Below, one piece after another: positions 24,865-32,564 of a stretch of 64,000 nucleotides of DNA (position 1 is its first letter; each line of letters starts with the position of its first letter). This stretch comes from Stigmatella aurantiaca DW4/3-1. GTDB taxonomy: Bacteria > Myxococcota > Myxococcia > Myxococcales > Myxococcaceae. Where the stretch lies: contig NC_014623.1 of the NCBI RefSeq assembly GCF_000165485.1, positions 6,590,893-6,654,892 on the forward strand, given 5' to 3'. The notes beneath the pieces are model-generated. The model ran no database searches. It saw only the letters and a list, made by a program, of their open reading frames with translations, and was not told the origin of the DNA. Made by a program: the position numbers and the translations under genes.

Positions 24865-27252
24865 ATGGAGAGCGAGAGAACCATGTGGACGGGCTATCAC
24901 CCACGCAGGTCTTGTGCGGGCCGCCGGGGCCTGCTGATGTTCATTGCCATCCTGGGAGGCCTGAGCGCGGCGAAAGCAGCCGCCGAAGGCCCCAGTACAC
25001 CTTACGCCTCCGTGGATCCGTTCATCGGAACCGGTGGCGATGGCCACACGTTCCCAGGCGCCGCCGTGCCCTTCGGGATGATCCAGCTGAGCCCCGACAC
25101 GCAGATCCGCCATTTTCGCGAGAGCTACAAATGGGCGGCGGGCTATCGCCACGATGACACCACCATCCAGGGCTTTTCCCACACGCACTTCTCTGGAACT
25201 GGGCATTCCGACCTCGGCGACGTGCTGATCATGCCCATCGCGGGTGAAGTCCGGTTGGAGCCGGGCGACCTCGACAAGCCCGGCAGCGGATACCGCTCCC
25301 GTTTCAGCCATGACGACGAGAAGGCCGAGCCCGGCTACTACGCGGTCACCCTGACGGATCCAGGGATCCGCGCCGAGCTGACGGTGAGCCGCCGTGCCGG
25401 TCTTCACCGGTACCGGTTCCCCCAAGGCACTCCCGCGCACGTGCTCATCGACCAGCGCGCGAGCATCTACAATTATCCCGGCAAGGTCCTGTGGTCGCGC
25501 GTGCGCGTGCACCCGGACGGCGCGGTCACCGGCTTCCGCGAACTCCGCGGCTGGGCGCCCGGACGTCCCCTGTTTTTTGCCATGCGCTTCTCTCAGCCTC
25601 TGACCGGGCATGCCCTGCACAACCGCGAGGAGCGGATCGAATACAAGGGCTTTTCGACCCCAGGCCGGAACACCGCCGAGCGCGCACAGCTCGAAGGCCG
25701 GGAGTTGGTCGGCGTCTTCGACTTCGGTGAGCTGAAGAACCAAGAGCTGCTCGTGAAGGTGGCCATCTCTCCTGTCAGCGAGGAGAACGCCCTGCGGAAC
25801 CTGGACGGGGACCTGCCGGGCTGGGACTTCGATGCCACCCGGGCGGCCGCACGCGAAGCGTGGACCCAAGCCCTCGCGGTGGCCGACATCGACGCACCGG
25901 CGCCCATGCGGAAGATGCTCTACACCGCGCTCTACCACGCCATGATCGCGCCCAGCCTGTTCACCGACCTCGATGGCCGCTTCCGGGGCCCCGACAACCA
26001 GGTCCACCAGGCAGAGGGGTTCACGTTCTACTCGACGTTCTCTCTGTGGGACACCTACCGCGCCGAACACCCCTTGCTGACCTTGCTCCAGCCGGAGCAG
26101 CGCAACAACGACTTCATCCATTCCTTGATTGCCTCCAGCCAGGTGAGCCCCTACGGCGTCCTGCCGGTCTGGCAGTTTCACGGCTTGGAGACGTGGTGCA
26201 TGATCGGCTACCACGCGGTGCCGGTCATTGCCGACGCATACCTGAAAGGCATTCGCGGGTACCCCGCGGATCAGGCGCTCGACGCGATGGTGGCCAGTGC
26301 CACCTACAAACCCTACGGAGGGCTCGAGCACTACATGTCCCTGGGCTACGTCCCCATCGACAAGGAGCCCGAGGCGGCCTCCAAGACGCTGGAGTACGCC
26401 TATGATGACTGGACCATCGCCCGGATGGCGCGGGCCATGGGAAGAGAAGCCGTCGCCGCCCAGTTCGAGATGCGCGCGAAGAACTACCGCAACGTGTTCG
26501 ACACCAAGACCGGCTTCGTGCGTGCACGCAAGTCCGATGGCAGCTTCCGCGAGCCGTTTGATCCCGCCGCGGTGGGCTACGGCAGTGACTACACCGAAGG
26601 CAACGCCTGGCAGTACTCCTGGTACGTGCCACAGGACACCGCCGGCTTGATTTCGCTGCTGGGAGGCGACGCGAAGCTGACCGCGAAGCTGGATGCCGTC
26701 TTCGATGCCAAGGTCTCCGCCGAGTCATTCGCGCACGTCGAGGACATCTCGGGCCTGATTGGCCACTACGCACATGGCAACGAGCCGAGCCACCACGTCG
26801 CCTACCTCTACAACTACACGGGCCAGCCCTGGCGCACGCAGGAGCGTCTGAAGCAGATCATCGACACCCAATACAAGGCGGCCACCGACGGCCTGGCGGG
26901 CAATGACGACTGCGGCCAGATGTCGGCCTGGCTGGTGTTCACAGCACTCGGCTTCTACCCCGTCACCCCGGGCAGCAACGAGTATGTGATCGGCCGGCCC
27001 TTCGTCGAGCGCGCCGCGCTGAACCTGCCCAACGGCAAGCGCTTCACCGTGGTGGCCGAGAACCTGGACGAGGGCCGCCCCTACATCGGCAAGGTGACGC
27101 TCAACGGAAAACCTCTGGAGCGCAGCTTCGTGCGCCACGAGGAACTCCTGGCGGGCGGAGAGCTTCGCTTCGTGATGCAAGCCAAGCCGAACAAGGCTTG
27201 GGCCACCCAGAAAGGCAGCCGGCCTTACTCCTTGTCCAACGCCCAGCGTTGA
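24865..27252 (+). CDS. Secreted GH92 alpha-mannosidase
   Basis: A 795-residue exo-alpha-mannosidase of family GH92, which acts on alpha-1,2-, 1,3- or 1,4-linked mannose in glycoproteins and yeast mannan with calcium. A signal peptide is visible (LLMFIAILGGLSAAKAAAEG). Family signatures are present from start to end: VDPFIGTGGDGHTFPGAAVP, FSHTHFSGTG, IGHYAHGNEPSHHVAYLY with the proposed catalytic Glu, and DDCGQMSAWLVFTALGFYPV. ATG 24865 and ATG 24883 are both possible starts; neither has a strong ribosome binding site. It is 53 bases after the transglycosylase stop and may share its transcript. With the chitinases it suggests digestion of fungal or eukaryotic glycans. Confidence 0.93.
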   Translation: MESERTMWTGYHPRRSCAGRRGLLMFIAILGGLSAAKAAAEGPSTPYASVDPFIGTGGDGHTFPGAAVPFGMIQLSPDTQIRHFRESYKWAAGYRHDDTTIQGFSHTHFSGTGHSDLGDVLIMPIAGEVRLEPGDLDKPGSGYRSRFSHDDEKAEPGYYAVTLTDPGIRAELTVSRRAGLHRYRFPQGTPAHVLIDQRASIYNYPGKVLWSRVRVHPDGAVTGFRELRGWAPGRPLFFAMRFSQPLTGHALHNREERIEYKGFSTPGRNTAERAQLEGRELVGVFDFGELKNQELLVKVAISPVSEENALRNLDGDLPGWDFDATRAAAREAWTQALAVADIDAPAPMRKMLYTALYHAMIAPSLFTDLDGRFRGPDNQVHQAEGFTFYSTFSLWDTYRAEHPLLTLLQPEQRNNDFIHSLIASSQVSPYGVLPVWQFHGLETWCMIGYHAVPVIADAYLKGIRGYPADQALDAMVASATYKPYGGLEHYMSLGYVPIDKEPEAASKTLEYAYDDWTIARMARAMGREAVAAQFEMRAKNYRNVFDTKTGFVRARKSDGSFREPFDPAAVGYGSDYTEGNAWQYSWYVPQDTAGLISLLGGDAKLTAKLDAVFDAKVSAESFAHVEDISGLIGHYAHGNEPSHHVAYLYNYTGQPWRTQERLKQIIDTQYKAATDGLAGNDDCGQMSAWLVFTALGFYPVTPGSNEYVIGRPFVERAALNLPNGKRFTVVAENLDEGRPYIGKVTLNGKPLERSFVRHEELLAGGELRFVMQAKPNKAWATQKGSRPYSLSNAQR

Positions 27253-27315
27253 GCCCAGCCCCAGGACCGCGCCCACCTCTGGCCACCCGATTGCCATCAG
27301 CCGAGGTGGGCCGGT

Positions 27316-28431
27316 TCAGCCGCCGATGGATGGCTTTTCCATCCAGACAGGAGGCGCATACCCAGCCGGCTTATCGCCGACAGAACTCCCGGCATTCAAG
27401 ATCCGTGACTGATACGCATCGGTGAACATCGGGTAAGGGAACGGCGGAGTCCGGGCACTCACTTCGTTGAGCCGCTGGCGCAACTTTGTGGGGAGTTCAA
27501 AGTCCAGTGAGGCGAGATTGTCGTCGAGCTGGCTGACCTTGCTCGCGCCAATGATGACCGAGGCCAATCCGGGTTGGGTGGCGGCCCAGTTCAGCGCCAC
27601 CTGCGCCATGCTGCGGCCCACCTCCTGGGCCACCTCCTCGAGAGCCGCCACCACCCGCCAGTTGTGCTCGGTGAAGAGGCCGACCGTCGGGCCCGACGCT
27701 TTTTGCGTGAGCCTGCCCTCGCCCGTGCCACCGCCCTCGCCCGGCCGGTATTTTCCGGAGAGCAACCCCATCCCGAGCGGGCTCCATGCGGTGATCCCCA
27801 ACCCGAGCGTCTGCGCCAATGGCACGAACTCAGGCTCGATGTTCCGTTCGATCAAAGAGTATTGCAATTGCAGGTTGATGAGCGGCGTCAGCGCATGGGC
27901 TTCGGCATACGTTTGTGCGCGCCCCGCGTACCACCCTGGCACATCGGACAGTCCCGCATAGCGGATCTTCCCAGCCCGCACGAGGTCATCGAATGTCCGC
28001 ATGACCTCCTCCGCGGGGGTGATCCGATCCCACGTGTGCAACAGATAGAGATCGATGTAGTCGGTGCGCAACCGGCGCAGCGAGGCTTCCACGGCGCGCA
28101 TCATGCTCTTGCGGCCGTTGCCACCCGCATTCGGATTGCCAAACTCGACGTTGTTGCTGAACTTGGTGGTCAGCACGACGCGATCGCGCACCCCTGCCTC
28201 GGCAACGAATTTGCCCAGCATCGCCTCGCTCGTGCCCTGGGTATAGAAGTCGGCGGTATCAAAGAAGTTGCCGCCCGCGGCCAGGTAACGGTCGAAAATG
28301 GCGCGCGACACCTCCTCCGTCGATCCCCAAGAGCCATACAGGCCGTTGGTCCCAAAAGTCATGGTGCCGAGGGCCAGGGGACTGACACGAAGGCCTGAAC
28401 GGCCAAGGGCGTAGTAGCGATCAATGGGCAT
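27316..28431 (-). CDS. Aldo/keto reductase
   Basis: A 371-residue NADPH-dependent aldo/keto reductase. The catalytic tetrad is recognisable: Asp and Tyr in FFDTADFYTQGTSEAMLGK, Lys in VVLTTKFSN, and His in YLLHTWDRITP. Cofactor-binding C-terminal elements are present. It resembles the YajO/Tas-like group of AKRs that act on diverse aldehydes. ATG 28431 is preceded by AAAGGAAG. A 16-bp operator at 28461-28476 lies just upstream and is repeated before the tetR gene that follows, so this gene is very likely controlled by that repressor. Substrate and inducer are unknown. Confidence 0.9.
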   Translation of the reverse strand: MPIDRYYALGRSGLRVSPLALGTMTFGTNGLYGSWGSTEEVSRAIFDRYLAAGGNFFDTADFYTQGTSEAMLGKFVAEAGVRDRVVLTTKFSNNVEFGNPNAGGNGRKSMMRAVEASLRRLRTDYIDLYLLHTWDRITPAEEVMRTFDDLVRAGKIRYAGLSDVPGWYAGRAQTYAEAHALTPLINLQLQYSLIERNIEPEFVPLAQTLGLGITAWSPLGMGLLSGKYRPGEGGGTGEGRLTQKASGPTVGLFTEHNWRVVAALEEVAQEVGRSMAQVALNWAATQPGLASVIIGASKVSQLDDNLASLDFELPTKLRQRLNEVSARTPPFPYPMFTDAYQSRILNAGSSVGDKPAGYAPPVWMEKPSIGG

Positions 28432-28460
28432 GGGACAGCTTCCTTTGCGTGGGTAGATAT

Positions 28461-28476
28461 TGGACTGAACAGTCAA
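28461..28476. promoter_or_regulatory. TetR operator upstream of the aldo/keto reductase
   Basis: TGGACTGAACAGTCAA contains the perfect palindrome GACTG-AA-CAGTC (28463-28474). It matches the sequence upstream of tetR (29125-29140) at 13 of 16 positions, the shared form being TGGACT-N-A-N-C-N-GTCAA. It lies between the tetR stop and the aldo/keto reductase start. Confidence 0.75.
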
Positions 28477-28520
28477 ATTCTGGGGACGGGCAAGCGCCCG
28501 CCGGTGAGCTTCCGAACGGG

Positions 28521-29105
28521 CTAGGGAGCCTTCAGCCCATCGAGGGCGACGCGGGCGATGTCTCGAAGTGCTTCGGGGGAGGACCCTGCCTTGGCGCTGA
28601 TCCGCATGCCCCGGATCGTCGAGAGAAGAAAGCGCCCCGCCGCACGCTCGTCCGCCGACGGCCGGATCTCGCCCTTGCGCTTGGCCTCCTGCACGATGCG
28701 CTCGAACGCGGCTTCACAGAGCATGCTGGCGGACTTCACCATCGATGCGACCTCGGGATCCGACGGCGCGAGTTCCGCGGTCGCGTTCACGGACAGGCAG
28801 CCCCGGGCCATCTCGCTGGGGCTTTGGTCCGCGATGGACAGCAGCACCTTTCCGAGCGCGGCCAGCGGCGAGGCCGCGGTCCGAAGGTTCTCGAAGAGTT
28901 CCGCGCCCATCTCGGACTGGTAGTACCTCAGTGCTTCCAGGTAGATCCGGCGCTTGTCGCCAAAAGTGTCGTACATGCTCTGGCGCCCAATGCCCATCGC
29001 GCGCAGAAGGTCGTCGGTCGAGGTCGCCTCGTACCCCTTCTCCCAGAAGACGAACATGGCCCGCTTCAACGCCTCATCGCGGTCGAACTCTTTGGTGCGC
29101 GCCAT
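28521..29105 (-). CDS. TetR-family transcriptional regulator
   Basis: A 194-residue repressor. The N-terminal helix-turn-helix is clear (ALKRAMFVFWEKGYEATSTD, then DLLRAMGIGRQSMYDTFGDK), followed by an all-helical ligand domain. The same 16-bp operator is found both upstream of this gene and upstream of the aldo/keto reductase that follows on the same strand, so it probably represses itself and that gene. The ligand is likely an electrophile or aldehyde, inferred only from the target's function. Confidence 0.92.
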   Translation of the reverse strand: MARTKEFDRDEALKRAMFVFWEKGYEATSTDDLLRAMGIGRQSMYDTFGDKRRIYLEALRYYQSEMGAELFENLRTAASPLAALGKVLLSIADQSPSEMARGCLSVNATAELAPSDPEVASMVKSASMLCEAAFERIVQEAKRKGEIRPSADERAAGRFLLSTIRGMRISAKAGSSPEALRDIARVALDGLKAP

Positions 29106-29124
29106 GCCTGACTCATAAGAATTC

Positions 29125-29140
29125 TGGACTCATCTGTCAA
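29125..29140. promoter_or_regulatory. TetR operator upstream of tetR
   Basis: TGGACTCATCTGTCAA, 20 bases upstream of the tetR ATG. It shares TGGACT and GTCAA arms, plus central A and C, with the copy at 28461-28476. The complementary strand carries TTGACA, which could be the -35 element of the tetR promoter, so repression by occlusion is plausible. Confidence 0.7.
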
Positions 29141-29252
29141 TTAATCCAGCGGCGATGTGCGACAGTGCGACACCCAGGACGCCCTCCTGCCCTCAAGTAG
29201 GCAAGGGTAAGCACCCACGCTGGCCGGGAGATTCTCCTGTAGAAGCGGCGGC

Positions 29253-29618
29253 ATGAAGAATGACGTCTTGGTGCTCTCCTACGCAGGCTGTGGAACCTGC
29301 AAGAAAGCCCTCCAGTGGCTGAACCAGCACGGGGTGGCCTACCGCCTCCGCGCCATCGTGGACGAGCCCCCCACACAGGCCGAGCTTGCCCAGTGGATCC
29401 CCCGGAGTGGAGTGTCCGTGCGCAAGTGGCTCAACACCAGCGGACAGAGCTACCGCGCCCTCGGCAAGGAGAAGGTGGACGCCGCCAGTGACGCCCAGCT
29501 CATCCAATGGCTCGCGGCGGACGGAAAGCTCGTCAAGCGGCCCGTCCTCGTCCAAGGCAGCACGGTGCTCGTCGGCTTCAAACCCGAGACCTACACGCAA
29601 CACATCTCAGGCACGTAA
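29253..29618 (+). CDS. ArsC/Spx/MgsR-family thioredoxin-fold protein
   Basis: A 121-residue protein of the arsenate reductase family. It has a redox motif Cys13-Gly-Thr-Cys16 (AGCGTCKKALQWL), the conserved RPVLVQ segment (KRPVLVQGSTVLVGFKPETY) and normal family length. Members are either glutaredoxin-dependent arsenate reductases or Spx-like regulators; the second Cys in CxxC favours the YffB/Spx-like branch over classical ArsC. No arsenic resistance genes are nearby. Exact role is unknown. Confidence 0.87.
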   Translation: MKNDVLVLSYAGCGTCKKALQWLNQHGVAYRLRAIVDEPPTQAELAQWIPRSGVSVRKWLNTSGQSYRALGKEKVDAASDAQLIQWLAADGKLVKRPVLVQGSTVLVGFKPETYTQHISGT

Positions 29619-29660
29619 ACACTGCATCGCCCACTCTTCCCCCATCCCACGAGAACATCC

Positions 29661-30908
29661 TTGACGCAACGACATCTCAGCAGAGGCGAATTCCTTGCCC
29701 TCTCGGGCCTGCTGGCAGGCTCCTCGCTTTTGACCCACACGGCCACGGCCGCCCCCAACAAACCACCCCCTGCGGGGGGAAGCACGGGACCGCGCGGGAC
29801 CAAGCCCGCACCGGCCAAGCCAGACCGGGCCCAATGCGAGCGCTTGATGTGGCAGTGCCGGGGCTCCCTCACGCAGGGCGCCACCGAGGATCTGGGCACC
29901 GAGCTCATCCGCGTCGGAGAGTGGATCAGCCGTCAAGGCATCCAAGCGGACATGTATGGCTATGGCGAGTTCATCCAGTCCTTCGAGCGGAACATCGCGG
30001 AGCGGCTCGGCTTCGAGGCCGCGTGCTTCATGCCCACGGGCACCGTGGCGCAGCTCTGCGCGCTGCGCGTCTACGCGGACGCGGGCACCAACCGGATCAT
30101 CGGCGTCCATCCCTCGTCCCACCACGTCTTGCACGAGGATGACAGCTACTCGGTGCTGCACGGGCTGCGCGCGGCGACGCTCGCGCCCTGGTCCAGGCCC
30201 CTGCTCGCCCGCGACGTGAAAAATGCCCAGGAGCGTCCGGCGGTGGTCAGCGTCGAGCTGCCCGTCCGCTGGCTGGGCGGACAGCTCCAGACCTGGGAGC
30301 AGTTGGAGGAACTCAAGCGCACGTGCCGGGAACTGGGCGTGAAGTTCCACATGGATGGGGCCCGGTTGTGGGAGTGTCAGCCCTTCTACGGCCGCTCCTA
30401 TGCGGACATCTGCCGCGGCTTCGACTCCGTGTACGTGTCGCTCTACAAGACGGTGGGCGCCATGGGCGGGGCCGTGCTGGTGGGGGGACAAGGCTTCATC
30501 AACGAGGCACGCATCTGGCGGCACCGGCACGGAGGGAACCTCTTTCAGATGCTGCCCTACGTGGCCTCCGCGGCGATGCGCCTGGAAGAGGCGCTGGCCC
30601 GGATCCCCGGCGACGTCCAGCGCGCGAAGGCCCTGTCCGAGGGGTTGGCCTCCGACTCGCGCCTCACGGTGCTTCCCAGACCGGTCCAGACCAACATGTT
30701 CCATGTGTTCTTCCGGGGAGAGCCCGCGGCGCTGGAGCGGCAGCGCGACCGCATCGCACGGGAGCAGGGCATCTGGGTCGCGGACGAGTTCAGCAACACG
30801 CGCGTCCCTGGCGTGGTCGAAGTGGAGCTGCAAACGGGCAAGGGGTTCGAGTCCCTCGACCCCAAGGAGGCGGTGCGTGCCTTCCTCTCGCTGCTCGAAC
30901 CCGCGTGA
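29661..30908 (+). CDS. Threonine aldolase-like PLP enzyme with export-like N-terminus
   Basis: A 415-residue fold-type I PLP enzyme of the threonine aldolase/beta-eliminating lyase family. The Schiff-base lysine is in VYVSLYKTVGAMGGAVL, and the cofactor-binding Asp is in KFHMDGARLWE. The N-terminus is unusual: QRHLSRGEFLALSGLLAGSS followed by LLTHTATAAP looks like a Tat-type signal, but the second Arg of the twin-arginine pair is Gly. A TTG start at 29661 gives this full signal; no strong ribosome binding site was found. Cytoplasmic threonine aldolases lack such a leader. If exported, Tat would be expected because PLP enzymes fold with their cofactor. Substrate could be L-threonine or another beta-hydroxy amino acid. 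Confidence 0.8.
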   Translation: MTQRHLSRGEFLALSGLLAGSSLLTHTATAAPNKPPPAGGSTGPRGTKPAPAKPDRAQCERLMWQCRGSLTQGATEDLGTELIRVGEWISRQGIQADMYGYGEFIQSFERNIAERLGFEAACFMPTGTVAQLCALRVYADAGTNRIIGVHPSSHHVLHEDDSYSVLHGLRAATLAPWSRPLLARDVKNAQERPAVVSVELPVRWLGGQLQTWEQLEELKRTCRELGVKFHMDGARLWECQPFYGRSYADICRGFDSVYVSLYKTVGAMGGAVLVGGQGFINEARIWRHRHGGNLFQMLPYVASAAMRLEEALARIPGDVQRAKALSEGLASDSRLTVLPRPVQTNMFHVFFRGEPAALERQRDRIAREQGIWVADEFSNTRVPGVVEVELQTGKGFESLDPKEAVRAFLSLLEPA

Positions 30909-31120
30909 TCCGCGTTCGCGCTGGGGATCCATGAACCCCCAGCGGTCAACACCGGCCACGGCCCATGGCTGATCAAGGACGTTTACATCCGTGTTTTCCA
31001 GACCCCGGGGCAAGCCCGTGTCTCGTAACCGATGGCACCTTGGGCAGGCAAGCCAGCGGCACCGGCTCTTCCATGCATTCATGAGACTGCGTGGAAAGCG
31101 CAAGTGGAGGAGTGCCTGCA

Positions 31121-32443
31121 ATGATCAGAGGCTGGTGGCGCAGGGGGATGGCGGGAGTACTCGCCATGGGACTGACGTATGGGAATGTTTGCTGGGCGGA
31201 GTGGACGTTCTTCGGGCCCCCCCAGGGGGCTCCCCGCGACGCCTGGGGAATCACGGAAGACGAAGGCGGCAACCTCTGGATTGCCGGGGGCGAGGAAGGG
31301 CTTTTTCTCCGGCGTCCGGGCGCCACCCAGTTCGAGCGATTCACCTTGGCGAATGGCCTGCGGCCCTATGGCTATCTCGATGACGGCAGTGCTCCCGTAG
31401 GCCCGAAACACCTCAAGGTCATCGCGGTGGCGGGAGGCCCTCCTGGCACGGTGTTCGTGGGCTACGAAGGCCTGGGCGCGTGCGAGAGCAATTTCTATGG
31501 GCCCAGCCGCGAACGGGATCCGAACATCTACAAGAGTGGTGACGCGGACAAGGTCACCCTGACGGAGTCGGGCATCCAGACCGTCCACTACGACATCTCC
31601 TCCGGGGCGATCGCGGAGAATGGAGAGGCCGGAGAGCGTGAGAAGATCTGCTCCGTGCGGCGCATCGTGTGGGACAAGAAGTACGGCAACCTGTGGTTCG
31701 GCGCCAACCATGCCTTCGCCTGGGGGGATCCGAACCATCAGGCCGCCCCCTCCTGCAAGGGACAGCGCCACTGCTCGGGGGTGATGGAACACACGCACCC
31801 GCATATCAATGCGAAGAACGCATCGGGCCATGTCTTCCGGCTCACCGACGCGTACCACGGAATCGCGGTACTGCCGGATGGAGACGTGTGGTTCGGCGGC
31901 GCCAACCGCACCACCCGCTTTCGCTTCATGACCGTGAAGCCGCCGCGTGACTTCGAGGGCGCCCGCAAGAAGTCCGAGAACGCGTCCGCCATCGCCAACC
32001 GCATCGATGTCTGGCCGGACCTGGTGGACGAGAAGGGCATCCCAGGCCCTTCGGACCGGATCGACGACAATGTGTCCGGCATGGCGTTGATGCCGGATGG
32101 CTCGGTGTGGGTGAGCTCCTATGCGTGGGGGCTGGCGCTGCTCAACGCCACGGGCACCGTCAACCGGTATGCCCTCAACACCGGTCCGGACCGGTTCATC
32201 ACCTCGCTCCTGAGAGACCCATCCGACAACAGTCTCTGGGCCGGGCTGCGCTGGGGAGGAGGACTCATCCGGATGAAGGACAACCAGGTGACTCGGTATA
32301 CCTCGTCGCTCGGCACCCTGACCTCCCGTCCCATCTGGGACCTCCAATCCACGGTCCGCGAGGGCCAGCGGCGGCTCCTCGTGGCCTTTGGGCGTGACGA
32401 GTACGGCCAGGACGGCGGCATCGGCATCTATGTAGGCGAGTAG
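31121..32443 (+). CDS. Secreted beta-propeller protein of unknown function
   Basis: A 440-residue protein with a short signal (GMAGVLAMGLTYGNVCWA). The mature part is a beta-propeller: repeated blades with the W-x-G or N-L-W-x-G pattern, such as GGNLWIAGGEEGLFL, YGNLWFGANHAFAWGD, DGDVWFGGANRTTRF, DGSVWVSSYAWGLAL and DNSLWAGLRWGGGLI. These resemble two-component-regulator propeller blades but no kinase or DNA-binding part is attached. Two Cys pairs (about 130-190 region and PSCKGQRHC) could form disulfides outside the cell. ATG 31121 is preceded by GGAGGAG. No function is assigned. Confidence 0.75.
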   Translation: MIRGWWRRGMAGVLAMGLTYGNVCWAEWTFFGPPQGAPRDAWGITEDEGGNLWIAGGEEGLFLRRPGATQFERFTLANGLRPYGYLDDGSAPVGPKHLKVIAVAGGPPGTVFVGYEGLGACESNFYGPSRERDPNIYKSGDADKVTLTESGIQTVHYDISSGAIAENGEAGEREKICSVRRIVWDKKYGNLWFGANHAFAWGDPNHQAAPSCKGQRHCSGVMEHTHPHINAKNASGHVFRLTDAYHGIAVLPDGDVWFGGANRTTRFRFMTVKPPRDFEGARKKSENASAIANRIDVWPDLVDEKGIPGPSDRIDDNVSGMALMPDGSVWVSSYAWGLALLNATGTVNRYALNTGPDRFITSLLRDPSDNSLWAGLRWGGGLIRMKDNQVTRYTSSLGTLTSRPIWDLQSTVREGQRRLLVAFGRDEYGQDGGIGIYVGE

Positions 32444-32564
32444 CAGACCGAGAAGCCCTCCCACCGCCCTCGGACGGGCCCTGCTTGCACTCCCCGGGGG
32501 GGCAAGCAGCTTGGCCTGGCCGAGGCCGCCGCTCCTCGCCGGATCGGCGCTACACTGCGCGGGC

